Shown in pieces: positions 37,030 to 46,289 of a stretch of DNA of 64,000 nt. The stretch's first letter is position 1. Every line of letters begins with the position of its first letter. The stretch is from Corynebacterium bouchesdurhonense (GTDB taxonomy: Bacteria > Actinomycetota > Actinomycetes > Mycobacteriales > Mycobacteriaceae), in assembly GCF_900078305.2 (NCBI RefSeq), contig NZ_LT546027.1, forward strand, positions 1 through 64,000, read 5' to 3'. The notes beneath the pieces are model-generated. The model made no database searches, was not told the DNA's origin, and saw only the letters and a list, made by a program, of their open reading frames with translations. The position numbers and the translations under genes were made by a program.

Positions 37030-38436
37030 ATGAGCGAGAACCCAACACAGCACTATGACCTCATCATCATCGGCACCGGCTCGGGCAACTCCATCCTCAC
37101 CCCGGAGTTCGATGACAAGAGGGTCGCAATTATCGAGTCCGGCAAGTTCGGTGGCACCTGCCTGAACGTGGGCTGCATTCCCACCAAGATGTACGTCTTG
37201 GCCGCGGACGCGGCGTACGCCCCGCGCGAGGCGGAGCGCCTCGGCATCGACTTGGAGTACCGCGGCGCGAAGTGGCCGGAGATCGTCCAGCGCGTCTTCG
37301 ACAACCGTATCGACCTCATCGCAACGGGCGGCGAGGAGTACCGACGTGGGGATTCGTGCCCGAACGTGGACGTGTACGACCAGCCCGCGCGCTTCACTGG
37401 GCCCCGCACGGTGGCCACCGGCACCGTCGACGGCCCCGCCACCATCACCGGCGAGCAGATCATCATCGCGGCCGGGTCTCGCCCCCGCATCCCCGAGTGG
37501 GCGCAGGGCGTGCCGTTCCACACCAACGAGGACATCATGCGCCTACCGGAGCTGCCTGAATCGCTCACCATCGCCGGCGGCGGCTTCATCGCCATGGAGT
37601 TCGCGCACGTTTTCGAGGCACTGGGCACCAAGGTCACCGTGGTTAGCCGCTCGCCTTTCCTGCGCTCCCTGGACGAGACGCTGCGCAAGCAGTTCAACGA
37701 GATCGCCGCCGAGCGCTTCGACACCCGCCGCGCGAGCGTGACCTCCGCCCGGGAGGTGGAGGGTGGAATTGAGCTTTTGCTTGACGACGCCTCCTCCGTG
37801 ACCTCCCAGCACCTCCTCCTGGCAACCGGCCGGATCCCCAACGGCGACGAGCTGCGCGTGGAGGCGGCCGGTGTGGAACTGGACGGCGCCGGCCGTGTGA
37901 AGGTGGACGAGTACGGTCGCACCACCGCGGAGGGTGTGTGGGCGCTGGGCGATGTCTCGTCGCCGTTCATGCTCAAGCACGTGGCCAACGCGGAGGCCCG
38001 CGCGGTGGGCCCGAACGTCCTTCGCGCGCTGAACGGCGAGGGGCCGACCCGCACCATGCCGCACGAGCATGTCCCGTGGGCCGTGTTCACCCACCCGCAG
38101 ATCGCCGTGGTGGGGATGACCGAGGAGCAGGCCCGCGCCGCCGGCCATGACGTGACCGTGAAGGTGCAGAACTACGGCGACGTGGCCTACGGCTGGGCGC
38201 TGGAGGACCGCACGGGCGTGGTGAAGCTGGTGGCGGACCGCCAAACCGGTCGCCTGCTGGGCGCGCACTACATGGGCCCGCAGGCCTCCACCCTGATCCA
38301 GCAGATGATCACGGCGATGACGTACGACCTGGATCTGCGAGAGTTTCCGCGCAAGCAGTACTGGATCCACCCCTCGCTCGCCGAGGTCACCGAGAACGCG
38401 ATCCTCGGCCTCGACCTGGACTTTGTGGAGGCGTAG
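37030..38436 (+). CDS. mtr: mycothione reductase
   Basis: Mtr reduces oxidised mycothiol (mycothione) with NADPH, the counterpart of glutathione reductase in actinobacteria. The 468-residue flavoprotein has the FAD loop LIIIGTGSGN at residues 11-20, the redox-active disulfide GGTCLNVGCIPTK, the NADPH Rossmann region and the C-terminal dimer motif with catalytic His (YWIHPSLAEV). A variant of the dispersed motif (37779-37790) lies inside, preceded by GAGCTTTT and read ELLLDDAS with CTT-TTG-CTT codons. It probably shares a transcript with the hydrolase upstream. Confidence 0.95.
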   Translation: MSENPTQHYDLIIIGTGSGNSILTPEFDDKRVAIIESGKFGGTCLNVGCIPTKMYVLAADAAYAPREAERLGIDLEYRGAKWPEIVQRVFDNRIDLIATGGEEYRRGDSCPNVDVYDQPARFTGPRTVATGTVDGPATITGEQIIIAAGSRPRIPEWAQGVPFHTNEDIMRLPELPESLTIAGGGFIAMEFAHVFEALGTKVTVVSRSPFLRSLDETLRKQFNEIAAERFDTRRASVTSAREVEGGIELLLDDASSVTSQHLLLATGRIPNGDELRVEAAGVELDGAGRVKVDEYGRTTAEGVWALGDVSSPFMLKHVANAEARAVGPNVLRALNGEGPTRTMPHEHVPWAVFTHPQIAVVGMTEEQARAAGHDVTVKVQNYGDVAYGWALEDRTGVVKLVADRQTGRLLGAHYMGPQASTLIQQMITAMTYDLDLREFPRKQYWIHPSLAEVTENAILGLDLDFVEA

Positions 38437-38482
38437 CGGCAGGCATTTTCCTGAGGGAAACCTTTGGGCCAGATGTAACGCT

Positions 38483-38513
38483 TTGCTGCCGGCTGAACGA
38501 TTCTCGCTATAGT
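38483..38513 (+). promoter_or_regulatory. sigma-A-type promoter for the secreted-protein pair
   Basis: A -10 element TATAGT at 38508-38513 has a -35-like TTGCTG at 38483-38488 (spacer 19). It would give a leader of about 115 nt before the first secreted protein gene. The leader contains a hairpin GGTTCG/CGAACC (38576-38594), possibly a stability element. Confidence 0.5.
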
Positions 38514-38634
38514 GGTGGCCGACGCTCGGGTCGTTCGGAGCCGCCACTCCAATTTTTCCGAGAGCCTTCGGGCACGGTTCGCAAGAGCCGAACCCCGACT
38601 GTAACTGCAAGAACTACAAGAAGGATTTCGTATT

Positions 38635-38991
38635 ATGCGTAACTTCCAGAAGGCAGCCCTCGCTGGCGCTACCGCCGTTGCCCTGACCTTCGGTACCACC
38701 GCCGTCGCGATCGCAGAAGAGTCTGCCGGCAGCACCAACCAGGAGACGACCGCAAGCTCGCAGCCGGCTGGCGAGAAGGAGTCCCTCTCCTCCAAGATCG
38801 GCCGCGAGCTTGAGAAGAACAAGCCCGCTGACGGCGAGAACATCTTCGGTTCCTCGAAGGACTTCTCCAACGAGCCGGCGTGGGCGAAGATCCTCTACGG
38901 CACGACCATCACCGCAGGTGTCGCTGCGTTCATCGGCCTCATCGTCGGCCCGCTGTACAACTTCGTGGTCCACGGCCCGATCAAGTTCTAA
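38635..38991 (+). CDS. small secreted protein, C-terminal membrane segment (paralogue A)
   Basis: This 118-residue protein has a Sec signal peptide (MRNFQKAALAGATAVALTFGTTAVAIA-E, cleavage near residue 27). A charged Ser/Lys/Glu-rich middle follows, then a C-terminal hydrophobic segment around residues 85-108 (TTITAGVAAFIGLIVG), ending VHGPIKF. The same plan with similar ends (MRNF start; PxWAxxLxxGTxIAG region) appears in the next gene, 36 bp downstream, so the two are tandem paralogues. Such small secreted helical proteins can be mycomembrane or cell-envelope constituents, but no family is recognised. The promoter and long leader upstream suggest strong expression. Confidence 0.75.
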   Translation: MRNFQKAALAGATAVALTFGTTAVAIAEESAGSTNQETTASSQPAGEKESLSSKIGRELEKNKPADGENIFGSSKDFSNEPAWAKILYGTTITAGVAAFIGLIVGPLYNFVVHGPIKF

Positions 38992-39027
38992 GCCACGCGA
39001 TAGATCTCAAAGGAAAGAAGGACGTAA

Positions 39028-39474
39028 ATGCGCAACTTCCGTAACGTAGCACTGGCCACCGCCACCGCGGCGACACTCGCCATCACCGGCACCGGCGCCG
39101 CCATCGCCGACACCACCGCTCCCGCCGCCACCGGCACCCAGGCCGATGCCCTGTTCAAGGGCACCAAGGGCGAGAACGACAAACCGCTGAAGGACATCAT
39201 CGCCGACGGCACCAAGGGTGTGTTTAACGGCCAAGGCAGCTCCCAGTTCCTTAAGCCGGAGGATGAGAAGGAGCCGAAGGACGCCGAGAAGCCGTTCGAT
39301 GCTCGCACGCTGTTTGGCAAGGAGACCAACTGGCAGGAGGCTCCGCAGTGGGCTCGCCTGTGGGTTGACGGCACCCTGATCGCCGGCATCGCCGCAGCGG
39401 TCGGCGGCGTCATCGCCGCTGTCAACTGGGCGTCCTACAACGGCTGGATCCAGCTGCCGCAGCTCGGCCGCTAA
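39028..39474 (+). CDS. small secreted protein, C-terminal membrane segment (paralogue B)
   Basis: This 148-residue paralogue of the preceding gene has a signal peptide (MRNFRNVALATATAATLAITGTGAAIA-D). An acidic/lysine-rich middle (about residues 45-95, including PEDEKEPKDAEKPFD) leads to a C-terminal hydrophobic segment (GTLIAGIAAAVGGVIAAVNW), ending WIQLPQLGR. Conserved between the two are the MRNF start, the alanine-rich signal peptide, and QWARLW/AWAKIL followed by a Gly-Thr-x-Ile-Ala-Gly helix. An AAGGA-type ribosome binding site precedes it. A bidirectional terminator follows the stop. The function is unknown, and an envelope location is inferred. Confidence 0.75.
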   Translation: MRNFRNVALATATAATLAITGTGAAIADTTAPAATGTQADALFKGTKGENDKPLKDIIADGTKGVFNGQGSSQFLKPEDEKEPKDAEKPFDARTLFGKETNWQEAPQWARLWVDGTLIAGIAAAVGGVIAAVNWASYNGWIQLPQLGR

Positions 39475-39482
39475 ACCCCAAA

Positions 39483-39515
39483 AAGGCGGCCCGGAGAAAA
39501 CCGGGCCGCCTTTTT
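39483..39515. terminator. bidirectional terminator after the secreted-protein pair
   Basis: A 12-bp perfect stem (39483-39494 with 39501-39512), AAGGCGGCCCGG, loop AGAAAA, is followed by TTTTT on plus and preceded by AAAA. It serves the secreted-protein genes and the convergent map. Confidence 0.92.
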
Positions 39516-39526
39516 GCGCGCCTGCC

Positions 39527-40435
39527 TTACTCGCCCAGCATGAGCTGGCCGGCGGCCACGTCGGCGTCGGGGATGGTGAGAATCTCGTTGCCGTCCTCGG
39601 TGATCAGGATGGTGTGCTCGAACTGCGCGGTGTATTCGCCGTCGCGGTTCTGCACGGTCCAGCCGTCGTCCCAGATGTCGTACGCCAGGGTGCCGAGGTT
39701 GATCATCGGTTCGATGGTCAGGGTCATGCCAGGCTCGAGTACGTCACGGTAGGCGTCGGAATCGTAGTGCAGCACCACCAGCCCGTTGTGGAAGGTGGTG
39801 CCCACGCCGTGTCCCGTGAAATCCGTGACCACGTTGTAGCCGAAGCGCTTGGCGTAGGACTCGATCACGCGGCCGATCACGTTGATCTCCCGGCCCGGCT
39901 TCGCCGCCTTGATGCCGCGCATCGTGGCCTGGTAGGTGCGCTCCACCAGCAGGCGGTGCTCCTCGGAAACCTCGCCGGCGAGGAAGGTGGCGTTGGTGTC
40001 GCCGTGCACGCCGTTCTTGTAGGCGGTTACGTCGATGTTCACAATGTCTCCCTCGCGTACCTCGGTGGTGTCCGGGATGCCGTGGCACACGATCTCATTC
40101 AGCGAGACGCACGATGACTTGGTGTAGCCGCGGTAGCCCAGCGTGGATGGATACGCGCCGTGGTCCAGCAGGTACTCGTGCACAATGCCGTCCAGCTCAT
40201 CCGTGGTCACCCCCGGCTTCACCGCGTTACCAACGGTTGCGAGCGCGTTCGCGGCGATCTTGCTCGCCTCGCGCATCGCCTCGATGGTCTCCGGCGTCTG
40301 CACGAACGGCTCGCCCACGCCCTCCTGCACCTCGTCCTTCCACACGTACTCGGGGCGCTCGATGTGCTCGGGTACCTTCCGGATGGGGGTTGGCGTTCCT
40401 GGGGTCAGTTTTCCGCGGGTATTCATGGGTGCCAT
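39527..40435 (-). CDS. map: methionine aminopeptidase
   Basis: MAP removes the initiator methionine from nascent proteins. The 302-residue protein has an N-terminal extension of about 50 residues with no zinc finger visible. The metal-binding residues are in [40 protein letters not shown] and [10 protein letters not shown]. The start is ATG 40433-40435, or ATG 40424-40426, which differs by three codons. It is downstream of the PBP gene on the same strand, in the ispG-PBP-map order. Confidence 0.95.
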   Translation of the reverse strand: MAPMNTRGKLTPGTPTPIRKVPEHIERPEYVWKDEVQEGVGEPFVQTPETIEAMREASKIAANALATVGNAVKPGVTTDELDGIVHEYLLDHGAYPSTLGYRGYTKSSCVSLNEIVCHGIPDTTEVREGDIVNIDVTAYKNGVHGDTNATFLAGEVSEEHRLLVERTYQATMRGIKAAKPGREINVIGRVIESYAKRFGYNVVTDFTGHGVGTTFHNGLVVLHYDSDAYRDVLEPGMTLTIEPMINLGTLAYDIWDDGWTVQNRDGEYTAQFEHTILITEDGNEILTIPDADVAAGQLMLGE

Positions 40436-40462
40436 CGTAGTCCCCCGCCCCGAGGGGCTTTT

Positions 40463-40474
40463 GCTTGTCGACGC
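40463..40474 (+). repeat. dispersed motif GCTTGTCGACGC
   Basis: Perfect copy abutting the stop codon of the PBP gene (stop 40474-40476 on the minus strand) and preceded by GGGGCTTTT with CCCC 3 bp further on. A GCCCC/GGGGC hairpin lies just left of it at 40449-40460. Confidence 0.8.
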
Positions 40475-42297
40475 TACCCCTGCCCCGCCCCATCCAAATG
40501 AGCGAGCATGGCGTTGGTGATCGCCACGGCCGCCTCCGACCCGCCACCGAGCACCACCAGGGTGGCAAAGGCGATGTCGTCGTCCGCACGGTAGCCCGTG
40601 AACCAGGCGTGGGAGCCGCCGTTAATCTCCGCCTCGCCCGTCTTGCCGCGGATGTCGCCCTGCGCGCTCATTCCCGCCGCCGTGCCGCCGGGTGCCGTCA
40701 CCGCCGCCATCATCTCCCGCAGCTGCTCCACGGCCTGCGGGCTCGGCGCGGCCACCTTCTCTCCCACCTGCGTGTCGTGGCCGGCGAGCACGAACGGCAC
40801 CGGCATGGAGCCGCGCGCCGCCGTGGCCGCCACCAGCGCCATGCCGAACGGGCTGGCCAGGTCCGCGCCTTGGCCGTAGCCCGCCTCCGTGCGCTCCAAC
40901 GGGGTTTCGCCCTCCGGGATGGAGCCGGTGATGGTGTCCAGGCCCGGGATGGTCAAATCCACACCCAGGCCGAACTGCTTGCCCACTGCCTTGAGCTCGC
41001 CCGGGGCCAGCTTGGTGGAGATGTCGGCGAAGGTGGTGTTGCACGACCGGGCGAACGCCGTCTCCAGCGGCACGCTGCCGAGGGAGAAGCCGGCGTAGTT
41101 GGTCACGACGCGCCCGTAAATGTCCATGGTGCCCGGGCACGGGACGATGCTCGCGGGGCTCAGGCCTTGGCGCTGCAACCCGGCCGCGGAGGTGATGATC
41201 TTGAACGTGGAGCCCGGCGGGTACTGGCCCATGGTGGCCAGGTTGCCCTGCTTATCCGCAGCCGGGGTTTGCGCCACCGCCAGCACCCCACCTGTGGAGG
41301 GTCGGATGGCCACGATCATGGCCTGCTGGCCCGCAACCGGCTCCAGCGCCTTCTCCGCCGCCTCCTGCACCGCGTGGTCCAGGCTCACGCCCACGGCCGG
41401 CGCGGGTGCGGGGTCCTCGCGTTGCACCTGCTCGTACTCCGCGCCGTTCTCGTTGACCACGGACACGCTCCAGCCGGCCTCGCCCTCGAGATCGTCGCTG
41501 ACCAGCTGGCCGATGCGCGCCATGATGTCGGGCGCAAAGGTGGGGTCCTGGTTCACCATGGCGGCCTCCTCGTTCAGCCGCACCGCAGGGTCGCCGCCCA
41601 GGGCCCGCTCCACCGTCTCTTTCACCGAGGCCGGCACCACCGCCACCGAGTACGTGGACGCGGCCGAGGCGAGCTGCGGGGTGAGCGCGCCGGCGTCCAC
41701 CTGCGGGGAGGTGGGGTCCTGCTCGTGCGCGGCTGCCAACGCCGCGGCCACTCGCTGTGCGGTCTCGGGCGCGGAGCGCATGGTGCCGGGCTCCACCAGC
41801 ACGCGGTAGGCCACGCCGGGGCGCAGCAGTTCCACGCCGTCGGAGGAGACCACGCTGGCCTCCTTCGCCGCGATGGCGCGCAGCTCCAGGTGCTGGTTGG
41901 CACCCAGCTTCGGGTGCAGCACCGAGGGCTGCCAGCGCACGGTCCACTCGTCGCCCGCCTGGGTGAGCGTCATGTGGTCCTCGTAGGTGAAGTCGCGCTC
42001 GCGCGGCAAGTGCCAGCGCATGGTGTAGGTGGCGGTGGCGATGTTGTCGGTCTGAGTGACGTTGGTGATTTCCGCCTCCAGCGCCTCCGCCTGCAGGCCG
42101 TCCCACGTGGTCTGGGTGGAGGACTCGGCCTGCGAGGGATCGTCGACAAGCGATGCAAGCTCCCCGAACTGCCTGGAGGAGATCGCGTCCAGGAACGCCG
42201 CCGCCGTGGGCTCCGCCGAGTTGGGGCGCGGGGTGCAGCCGGTGAGCCCGGCGGCGAGCATGAGCGCGCTGGCCAGCAGCGCGAGGAGACGGCGCAT
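40474..42297 (-). CDS. penicillin-binding protein, lipoprotein type (NTF2-like domain plus transpeptidase)
   Basis: This 607-residue predicted lipoprotein has signal [21 protein letters not shown], an NTF2-like MecA-N domain (residues about 25-140), a dimerisation/PBP domain and a transpeptidase domain. It shows the active-site motifs YPPGSTFKI (SxxK), SCNTTF (SxN) and GKTGEAE (KTG). Transpeptidases of this type cross-link peptidoglycan, and this layout resembles the high-molecular-weight class B PBP of actinobacteria often encoded by ispG. The start is ATG 42297. It sits 61 bp after the ispG stop and 38 bp before map. Confidence 0.92.
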   Translation of the reverse strand: MRRLLALLASALMLAAGLTGCTPRPNSAEPTAAAFLDAISSRQFGELASLVDDPSQAESSTQTTWDGLQAEALEAEITNVTQTDNIATATYTMRWHLPRERDFTYEDHMTLTQAGDEWTVRWQPSVLHPKLGANQHLELRAIAAKEASVVSSDGVELLRPGVAYRVLVEPGTMRSAPETAQRVAAALAAAHEQDPTSPQVDAGALTPQLASAASTYSVAVVPASVKETVERALGGDPAVRLNEEAAMVNQDPTFAPDIMARIGQLVSDDLEGEAGWSVSVVNENGAEYEQVQREDPAPAPAVGVSLDHAVQEAAEKALEPVAGQQAMIVAIRPSTGGVLAVAQTPAADKQGNLATMGQYPPGSTFKIITSAAGLQRQGLSPASIVPCPGTMDIYGRVVTNYAGFSLGSVPLETAFARSCNTTFADISTKLAPGELKAVGKQFGLGVDLTIPGLDTITGSIPEGETPLERTEAGYGQGADLASPFGMALVAATAARGSMPVPFVLAGHDTQVGEKVAAPSPQAVEQLREMMAAVTAPGGTAAGMSAQGDIRGKTGEAEINGGSHAWFTGYRADDDIAFATLVVLGGGSEAAVAITNAMLAHLDGAGQG

Positions 42298-42358
42298 GGC
42301 AAAAATGTAGCAGCGCTGGAGGGGCGTCCGGCGCTGCTCAGCGGGTGTCCCGGCGCGT

Positions 42359-43522
42359 CTAGCGGGTAACCTTGACCTCCGCCTTCGCGCCTGCAACCTG
42401 CTCCAGGCCCTCCTCCTCCGCAATGCGGTTGGCGTGGGCGATGAGGGTCTCCACAATCTTGGACTCGGGCACGGTTTCAACCACCTCACCCTTGACAAAG
42501 ATCTGGCCCTTGCCGTTGCCGGAGGCCACGCCCAAGTCGGCGTCGCGCGCCTCGCCTGGGCCGTTGACCACGCAGCCCATCACGGCCACGCGCAGCGGGA
42601 ACTCCATCCCGTCCAGGCCGGCCGTGACCTCCTCGGCCAGCTTGTACACGTCCACCTGCGCGCGGCCGCAGGACGGGCAGGAGACAATCTCCAGCTTGCG
42701 GGGGCGCAGGTTGAGCGACTGCAAAATCTGGTCGCCCACCTTGATCTCCTCCACCGGGTCGGCGGACAGCGACACTCGGATCGTGTCGCCGATGCCCTCG
42801 GCCAGCAGCGCGCCGAAGGCCACGGAGGACTTGATGGTGCCCATGAACTTCGGGCCGGCCTCGGTCACACCGAGGTGCAGCGGGTAGTCCGTCTTGGCCG
42901 CCAGCTGGCGGTAGGCCTCCACCATGAGCACCGGGTCCGAGTGCTTCACAGAGATCGCGATGTCCCCGTAACCGTGCTCCTCAAACAGCCCGGCCTCGTA
43001 GATGGCGGATTCAACCAGTGCCTCCGGGGTGGCCTTGCCGTACTTCTCTAGCAGGCGCTTATCCAGCGAGCCGCCGTTGACGCCGATGCGGATGGGGATG
43101 CCCGCGTCCCCCGCGGCCTTGGCCACCTCCTTCACGCGCCCGTCGAACTCCTTGATGTTGCCCGGGTTCACGCGCACGGCGGCGCACCCGGCATCGATGG
43201 CGGCAAAAATGTACTTGGGCTGGAAGTGGATGTCCGCGATCACCGGGATCGGGGACTTCGCGGCGATGGCCGGCAGCGCCTCCGCGTCCACGGTCTTGGG
43301 GCAGGCCACACGCACGATGTCGCAGCCCGCGGTGGCCAGCTGCGCGATCTGCTGCAGGGTGGCGTTAATATCGTGCGTCTTCGTGGTGGTCATGGACTGC
43401 ACGGTGATCGGGTGGTCCGACCCCACGCCCACGCCGCCGACCATCAGCTGGCGGGTTTTGCGGCGCGGCGCCAGGGTGGGCGGCGGGCCCTCGGGGATAC
43501 CTAGACCGATGGGGAGATTCAT
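42359..43522 (-). CDS. ispG: (E)-4-hydroxy-3-methylbut-2-enyl-diphosphate synthase
   Basis: IspG is an iron-sulfur enzyme of the non-mevalonate isoprenoid pathway that makes HMBPP from MEcPP. The 387-residue protein has the N-terminal TIM barrel ([19 protein letters not shown]) and the C-terminal [4Fe-4S] ligands: two cysteines in SCPSCGRAQ and the third in [11 protein letters not shown]. The start used is ATG 43520-43522 ([12 protein letters not shown]). It is in the order dxr, site-2 protease, ispG, 20 bp after the protease stop. Dxr and IspG thus lie in the same pathway and the same gene run. Confidence 0.96.
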   Translation of the reverse strand: MNLPIGLGIPEGPPPTLAPRRKTRQLMVGGVGVGSDHPITVQSMTTTKTHDINATLQQIAQLATAGCDIVRVACPKTVDAEALPAIAAKSPIPVIADIHFQPKYIFAAIDAGCAAVRVNPGNIKEFDGRVKEVAKAAGDAGIPIRIGVNGGSLDKRLLEKYGKATPEALVESAIYEAGLFEEHGYGDIAISVKHSDPVLMVEAYRQLAAKTDYPLHLGVTEAGPKFMGTIKSSVAFGALLAEGIGDTIRVSLSADPVEEIKVGDQILQSLNLRPRKLEIVSCPSCGRAQVDVYKLAEEVTAGLDGMEFPLRVAVMGCVVNGPGEARDADLGVASGNGKGQIFVKGEVVETVPESKIVETLIAHANRIAEEEGLEQVAGAKAEVKVTR

Positions 43523-43542
43523 GGTGACCGATGTTAGCACCG

Positions 43543-44760
43543 CTACCCAAACAGCCTGACCGGGTTAATTACGTCCGCAAGCATGACAATGACGCCGACG
43601 AGCAGCAGCAGGGACGCCATGAAGTAGGTCAGCGGCATCAGCTTGGTGTAGTCCGCCGGCGCACCCGGCGGCAGGCCCCGCAGGCGGCGGAGGAAGTCCC
43701 GCACCTTCTCGTAGATGATCACCGCGATGTGCCCGCCATCCAGCGGCGGCAGCGGGATCAGGTTGAACAGTGCGAGGAAGAAGTTCAGGCTGGCCAGAAG
43801 CATCCAGAACACGCTCCATGCGCTTCGCTCCACCAGCTCGCCGCCGGCGCGCGAGGCGCCGATGATGCTCACCGGGCCCTCGACATCGCGCTCCGCGCCG
43901 AACACGGACGCCACCACCCCGGGAATCGAGGCGGGGAACGCGATGATGCCGTCCACCGTGGAGCTGAGCATCTGTCCGCTGAGCTTGAGCGTGGCCGGCA
44001 CCGCCGCGGCGGGTCCGTATTGCTTCACCGCGTCCTTGACGGGCTGCGCGCCCATACCGATGGCGCCTGCCTCGAGCGCCTCGCCCGTCTCGGGGTCGAG
44101 GCGCGTCACCGCGTCCACGCGCACGGGCAGCGTCTGCGTGTCGCCGGCGCGCTCGATGGTGATCTCCACGGTCTCCCCGGGCCGGGCCAGAACGTAATCG
44201 CGCAGCTGGATGAAGGACTCCACCGGCTGCCCGTCCACCGCTACCAGCTCGTCGCCGCTGCGCAGCCCGGCGCGCTCCGCGGGGCCCGGGCCGGAGCAAT
44301 CGGCCAGGGTGCGCTCGTCAACCTGGTCGGAGGTGCAGCTCAGCTCGCCCACGCGCGGGGTGCGGTCCGCGTCCGGGTTGGGGATGCCGGAACACACTGC
44401 CACCAGGTAGATCAGCACCACACCGATGAGCAGGTTCATGGCGATGCCGCCGGCCATCACCCCGATGCGCTGCCACGCCGGCTTGTTCACCATCGCGTGC
44501 GGCGCTTCCTCGGGCGTTACCTCGTCCATGGCCGTCATGCCGGCGATTTCGCAGAACCCGCCGAGCGGGAGCGCGGCCACGCCGTACTCGGTGCCGCCGC
44601 GGGTGGTGGACCACACTTTCGGCCCGAAGCCGATGAAGTAGCGCCGCACGCGCATGCCGAAGGCGCGCGCGGTGACCATGTGCCCCGCCTCGTGCAACGC
44701 CACCGACACCGCGATGCCGAGCGCGAAGACGATGATGCCGAGGATGCCGTTTGCGCCCAT
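43543..44760 (-). CDS. rip1: RIP-type site-2 protease (M50, RseP/Rip1-like)
   Basis: This 405-residue intramembrane zinc metalloprotease cleaves regulated membrane substrates such as anti-sigma factors. The zinc motif HEAGH lies in the first helix (residues 24-28 approximately). A PDZ domain sits in the middle ([21 protein letters not shown]). The third zinc ligand is in [11 protein letters not shown], followed by a final hydrophobic segment. It lies between dxr and ispG, exactly as in mycobacteria. Substrate is not indicated. Confidence 0.94.
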   Translation of the reverse strand: MGANGILGIIVFALGIAVSVALHEAGHMVTARAFGMRVRRYFIGFGPKVWSTTRGGTEYGVAALPLGGFCEIAGMTAMDEVTPEEAPHAMVNKPAWQRIGVMAGGIAMNLLIGVVLIYLVAVCSGIPNPDADRTPRVGELSCTSDQVDERTLADCSGPGPAERAGLRSGDELVAVDGQPVESFIQLRDYVLARPGETVEITIERAGDTQTLPVRVDAVTRLDPETGEALEAGAIGMGAQPVKDAVKQYGPAAAVPATLKLSGQMLSSTVDGIIAFPASIPGVVASVFGAERDVEGPVSIIGASRAGGELVERSAWSVFWMLLASLNFFLALFNLIPLPPLDGGHIAVIIYEKVRDFLRRLRGLPPGAPADYTKLMPLTYFMASLLLLVGVIVMLADVINPVRLFG

Positions 44761-44812
44761 CCCTACCGGGCCTCTCGCCGGCCAATCGCCGCGCTCGCCG
44801 CGTCCCGCGCAT

Positions 44813-44824
44813 GCTTGTCGACGC
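44813..44824 (+). repeat. dispersed motif GCTTGTCGACGC
   Basis: Perfect copy antisense inside the dxr C-terminal fragment, followed by CCCCC. Confidence 0.8.
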
Positions 44825-44894
44825 CCCCTACCTCGCCAACATCCCCCGGCACCCGCGCGTACCCGCCGGCCCCCTCGAGCACCTCCCCAATCAC

Positions 44895-45035
44895 TACCGA
44901 CAGCAATGATGTCTCTTCCATACCACTCCTGAGCTTCTATTCTGTGACGTCTACTATTTATCTTGCACACTCCGGCCACCCGCGGCATCCCCCCCCGTAG
45001 GTTCGTCGGCGGCGTCAGATGTTTAAAAGAGACAG
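44895..45035. other. non-genomic-looking insert ending in a Tn5/Nextera adapter
   Basis: About 108 bp of low-similarity sequence with less G+C than the neighbourhood precede TCGTCGGCGGCGTC (45003-45016) and AGATGTTTAAAAGAGACAG (45017-45035). These are a one-mismatch and a two-mismatch version of the Nextera read-1 adapter and the 19-bp Tn5 mosaic end. The dxr sequence resumes at 45036. Confidence 0.9.
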
Positions 45036-45814
45036 GCACCCGCGCGTACCCGCCGGCCCCCTCGAGCACCTCCCCAATCACGTCCACGATGTGGGGGAAC
45101 CTGATCCGGCCCGCGAAGTAGGCATCCACCGCCACCTCGTTGGCGGCGTTGTAGATGGCGGGGTACGGGTCCCCCAGCTTCGCCGCCCGGCGGGCCAGCT
45201 CGACCGCAGGAAACGCCTCGGCATCCAGCGGCTCGAAGGTCCAGGTGTGCGCCTGCGCGAAGTCGAGCGCCGGCTGGGCTCCGGCGACGCGGCCCGGCCA
45301 GGCCAGCGCGTGGGCGATGGGCATCTTCATCGACGGCGGAGACGCCTGGGCGATGGTCGCGCCGTCGGTGAACGTCACTGCCGAGTGGACGATGGACTGC
45401 GGGTGGACCGTCACGTCGATCAGGTCCGGATCCACGCCGAACAGCAGGCTCGCCTCGATCAGCTCCAGGCCCTTGTTCACCAGTGTGGCCGAGTTGATGG
45501 TGTTCATGGTGCCCATGGACCACGTGGGGTGCTTGACCGCCTGCTCGGGTGTCACGTCCATCATCTGCTCGCGCGACCAGCCCCGGAACGGCCCGCCGGA
45601 GGCGGTGAGCACGTAGCGCGCCACCTCACCCGCGCGGCCCGCGCGCAGGCACTGCGCCATGGCGGAGTGCTCGGAATCCACTGGCACCAGCTGCCCCTCG
45701 GCGGCCGCGTCGAGCACCAGCCGGCCGCCGGCCACAAGTGATTCCTTGTTGGCCAGCGCGAGGCGCGCGCCCGTCTGCAGGGCAGCCATGGTGGAGCTCA
45801 GGCCCGCCGCCCCC

Positions 45815-45898
45815 ACCAGCGCGTTGAGCACCACGTCCGCGGGTTGCGCGCCGATGAGCTGGCGCGCAACCCGCGGACGTGGTGCTCAACGCGCTGGT
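45815..45898. repeat. 38-bp inverted repeat with 8-nt centre (fold-back)
   Basis: Arms 45815-45852 and 45861-45898 are perfectly inverted around GATGAGCT. The left arm is genuine dxr coding sequence, and the right arm is its reverse complement leading into non-dxr sequence. This is typical of a chimeric read or contig end. Confidence 0.9.
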
Positions 45899-46040
45899 GA
45901 GATTGTCTGTATTTCCTACTCTGTTTCCCCTGGCATTTTGTCTGTATTGTTTGTTTGTGCACGATTTACACTAGACCGCCCTCGCACAGGCTGTGTCCGC
46001 GTAAGTTCGTGGGCAGCGTCAGAGGGGTATAAGAGACGGG
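45899..46040. other. non-genomic-looking insert ending in a second Tn5/Nextera adapter
   Basis: T-rich, low-GC sequence is followed by GATTTACAC plus TAGACCGC (45963-45979), which resembles a P5/index segment. Then come TCGTGGGCAGCGTC (46008-46021) and AGAGGGGTATAAGAGACGG (46022-46040), a degraded Nextera read-1 adapter and mosaic end. The dxr sequence resumes at 46041. Confidence 0.88.
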
Positions 46041-46289
46041 CGGATCCCTGCCCGCCGCAGCGATGCCGGCGACGGTGAACGCCCCGCGGTTGGCGCGGAT
46101 GACCTCAAGCGCCTGCGTACCGATGGAGCCCGTGGAACCGAGAATCAGGATTGTCGTCACAGCGCTCATTGTTGCACGGGCCCGCGGTAAAACTTTCGGA
46201 GGTTTGGGGGTATTCACTCGCACCGGGTTGGGTGGGTGTGAGACAATGGTGGCAATTCTGATGCCCGATTGAAGCCCGATTGAAGGAGA

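Larger units (their letters stand above)
44763..46169 (-). pseudogene. dxr: 1-deoxy-D-xylulose 5-phosphate reductoisomerase, interrupted by adapter-like sequence
   Basis: Three fragments of Dxr lie on the minus strand. The N-terminal piece (46169 to about 46041) has ILILGSTGSIGTQALEVI. The middle piece (about 45873 to 45036) has [19 protein letters not shown] and the catalytic ANKESLV and [18 protein letters not shown] regions. The C-terminal piece (about 44894 to 44763) ends [16 protein letters not shown]-type. They are separated by junk and Tn5-adapter-like sequence. A 46-bp duplicate (44849-44894 and 45036-45081) restores the frame at the C-terminal joint, but roughly 50-60 residues between the N-terminal and middle pieces appear to be lost. 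Dxr is essential in this pathway, so I infer an assembly fault. Confidence 0.85.

Noticed and set aside
40449-40460. Plus-strand hairpin GCCCC/GGGGC followed by TTTT between map and the PBP gene
   Set aside because: It looks like a terminator on the plus strand, but no rightward gene precedes it. It is probably part of the motif context, so it was not listed as a terminator.
44895-46041. Possible insertion sequence in dxr
   Set aside because: There is no transposase, no terminal inverted repeat of an IS and no target-site duplication pattern. The ends match sequencing-adapter sequence.
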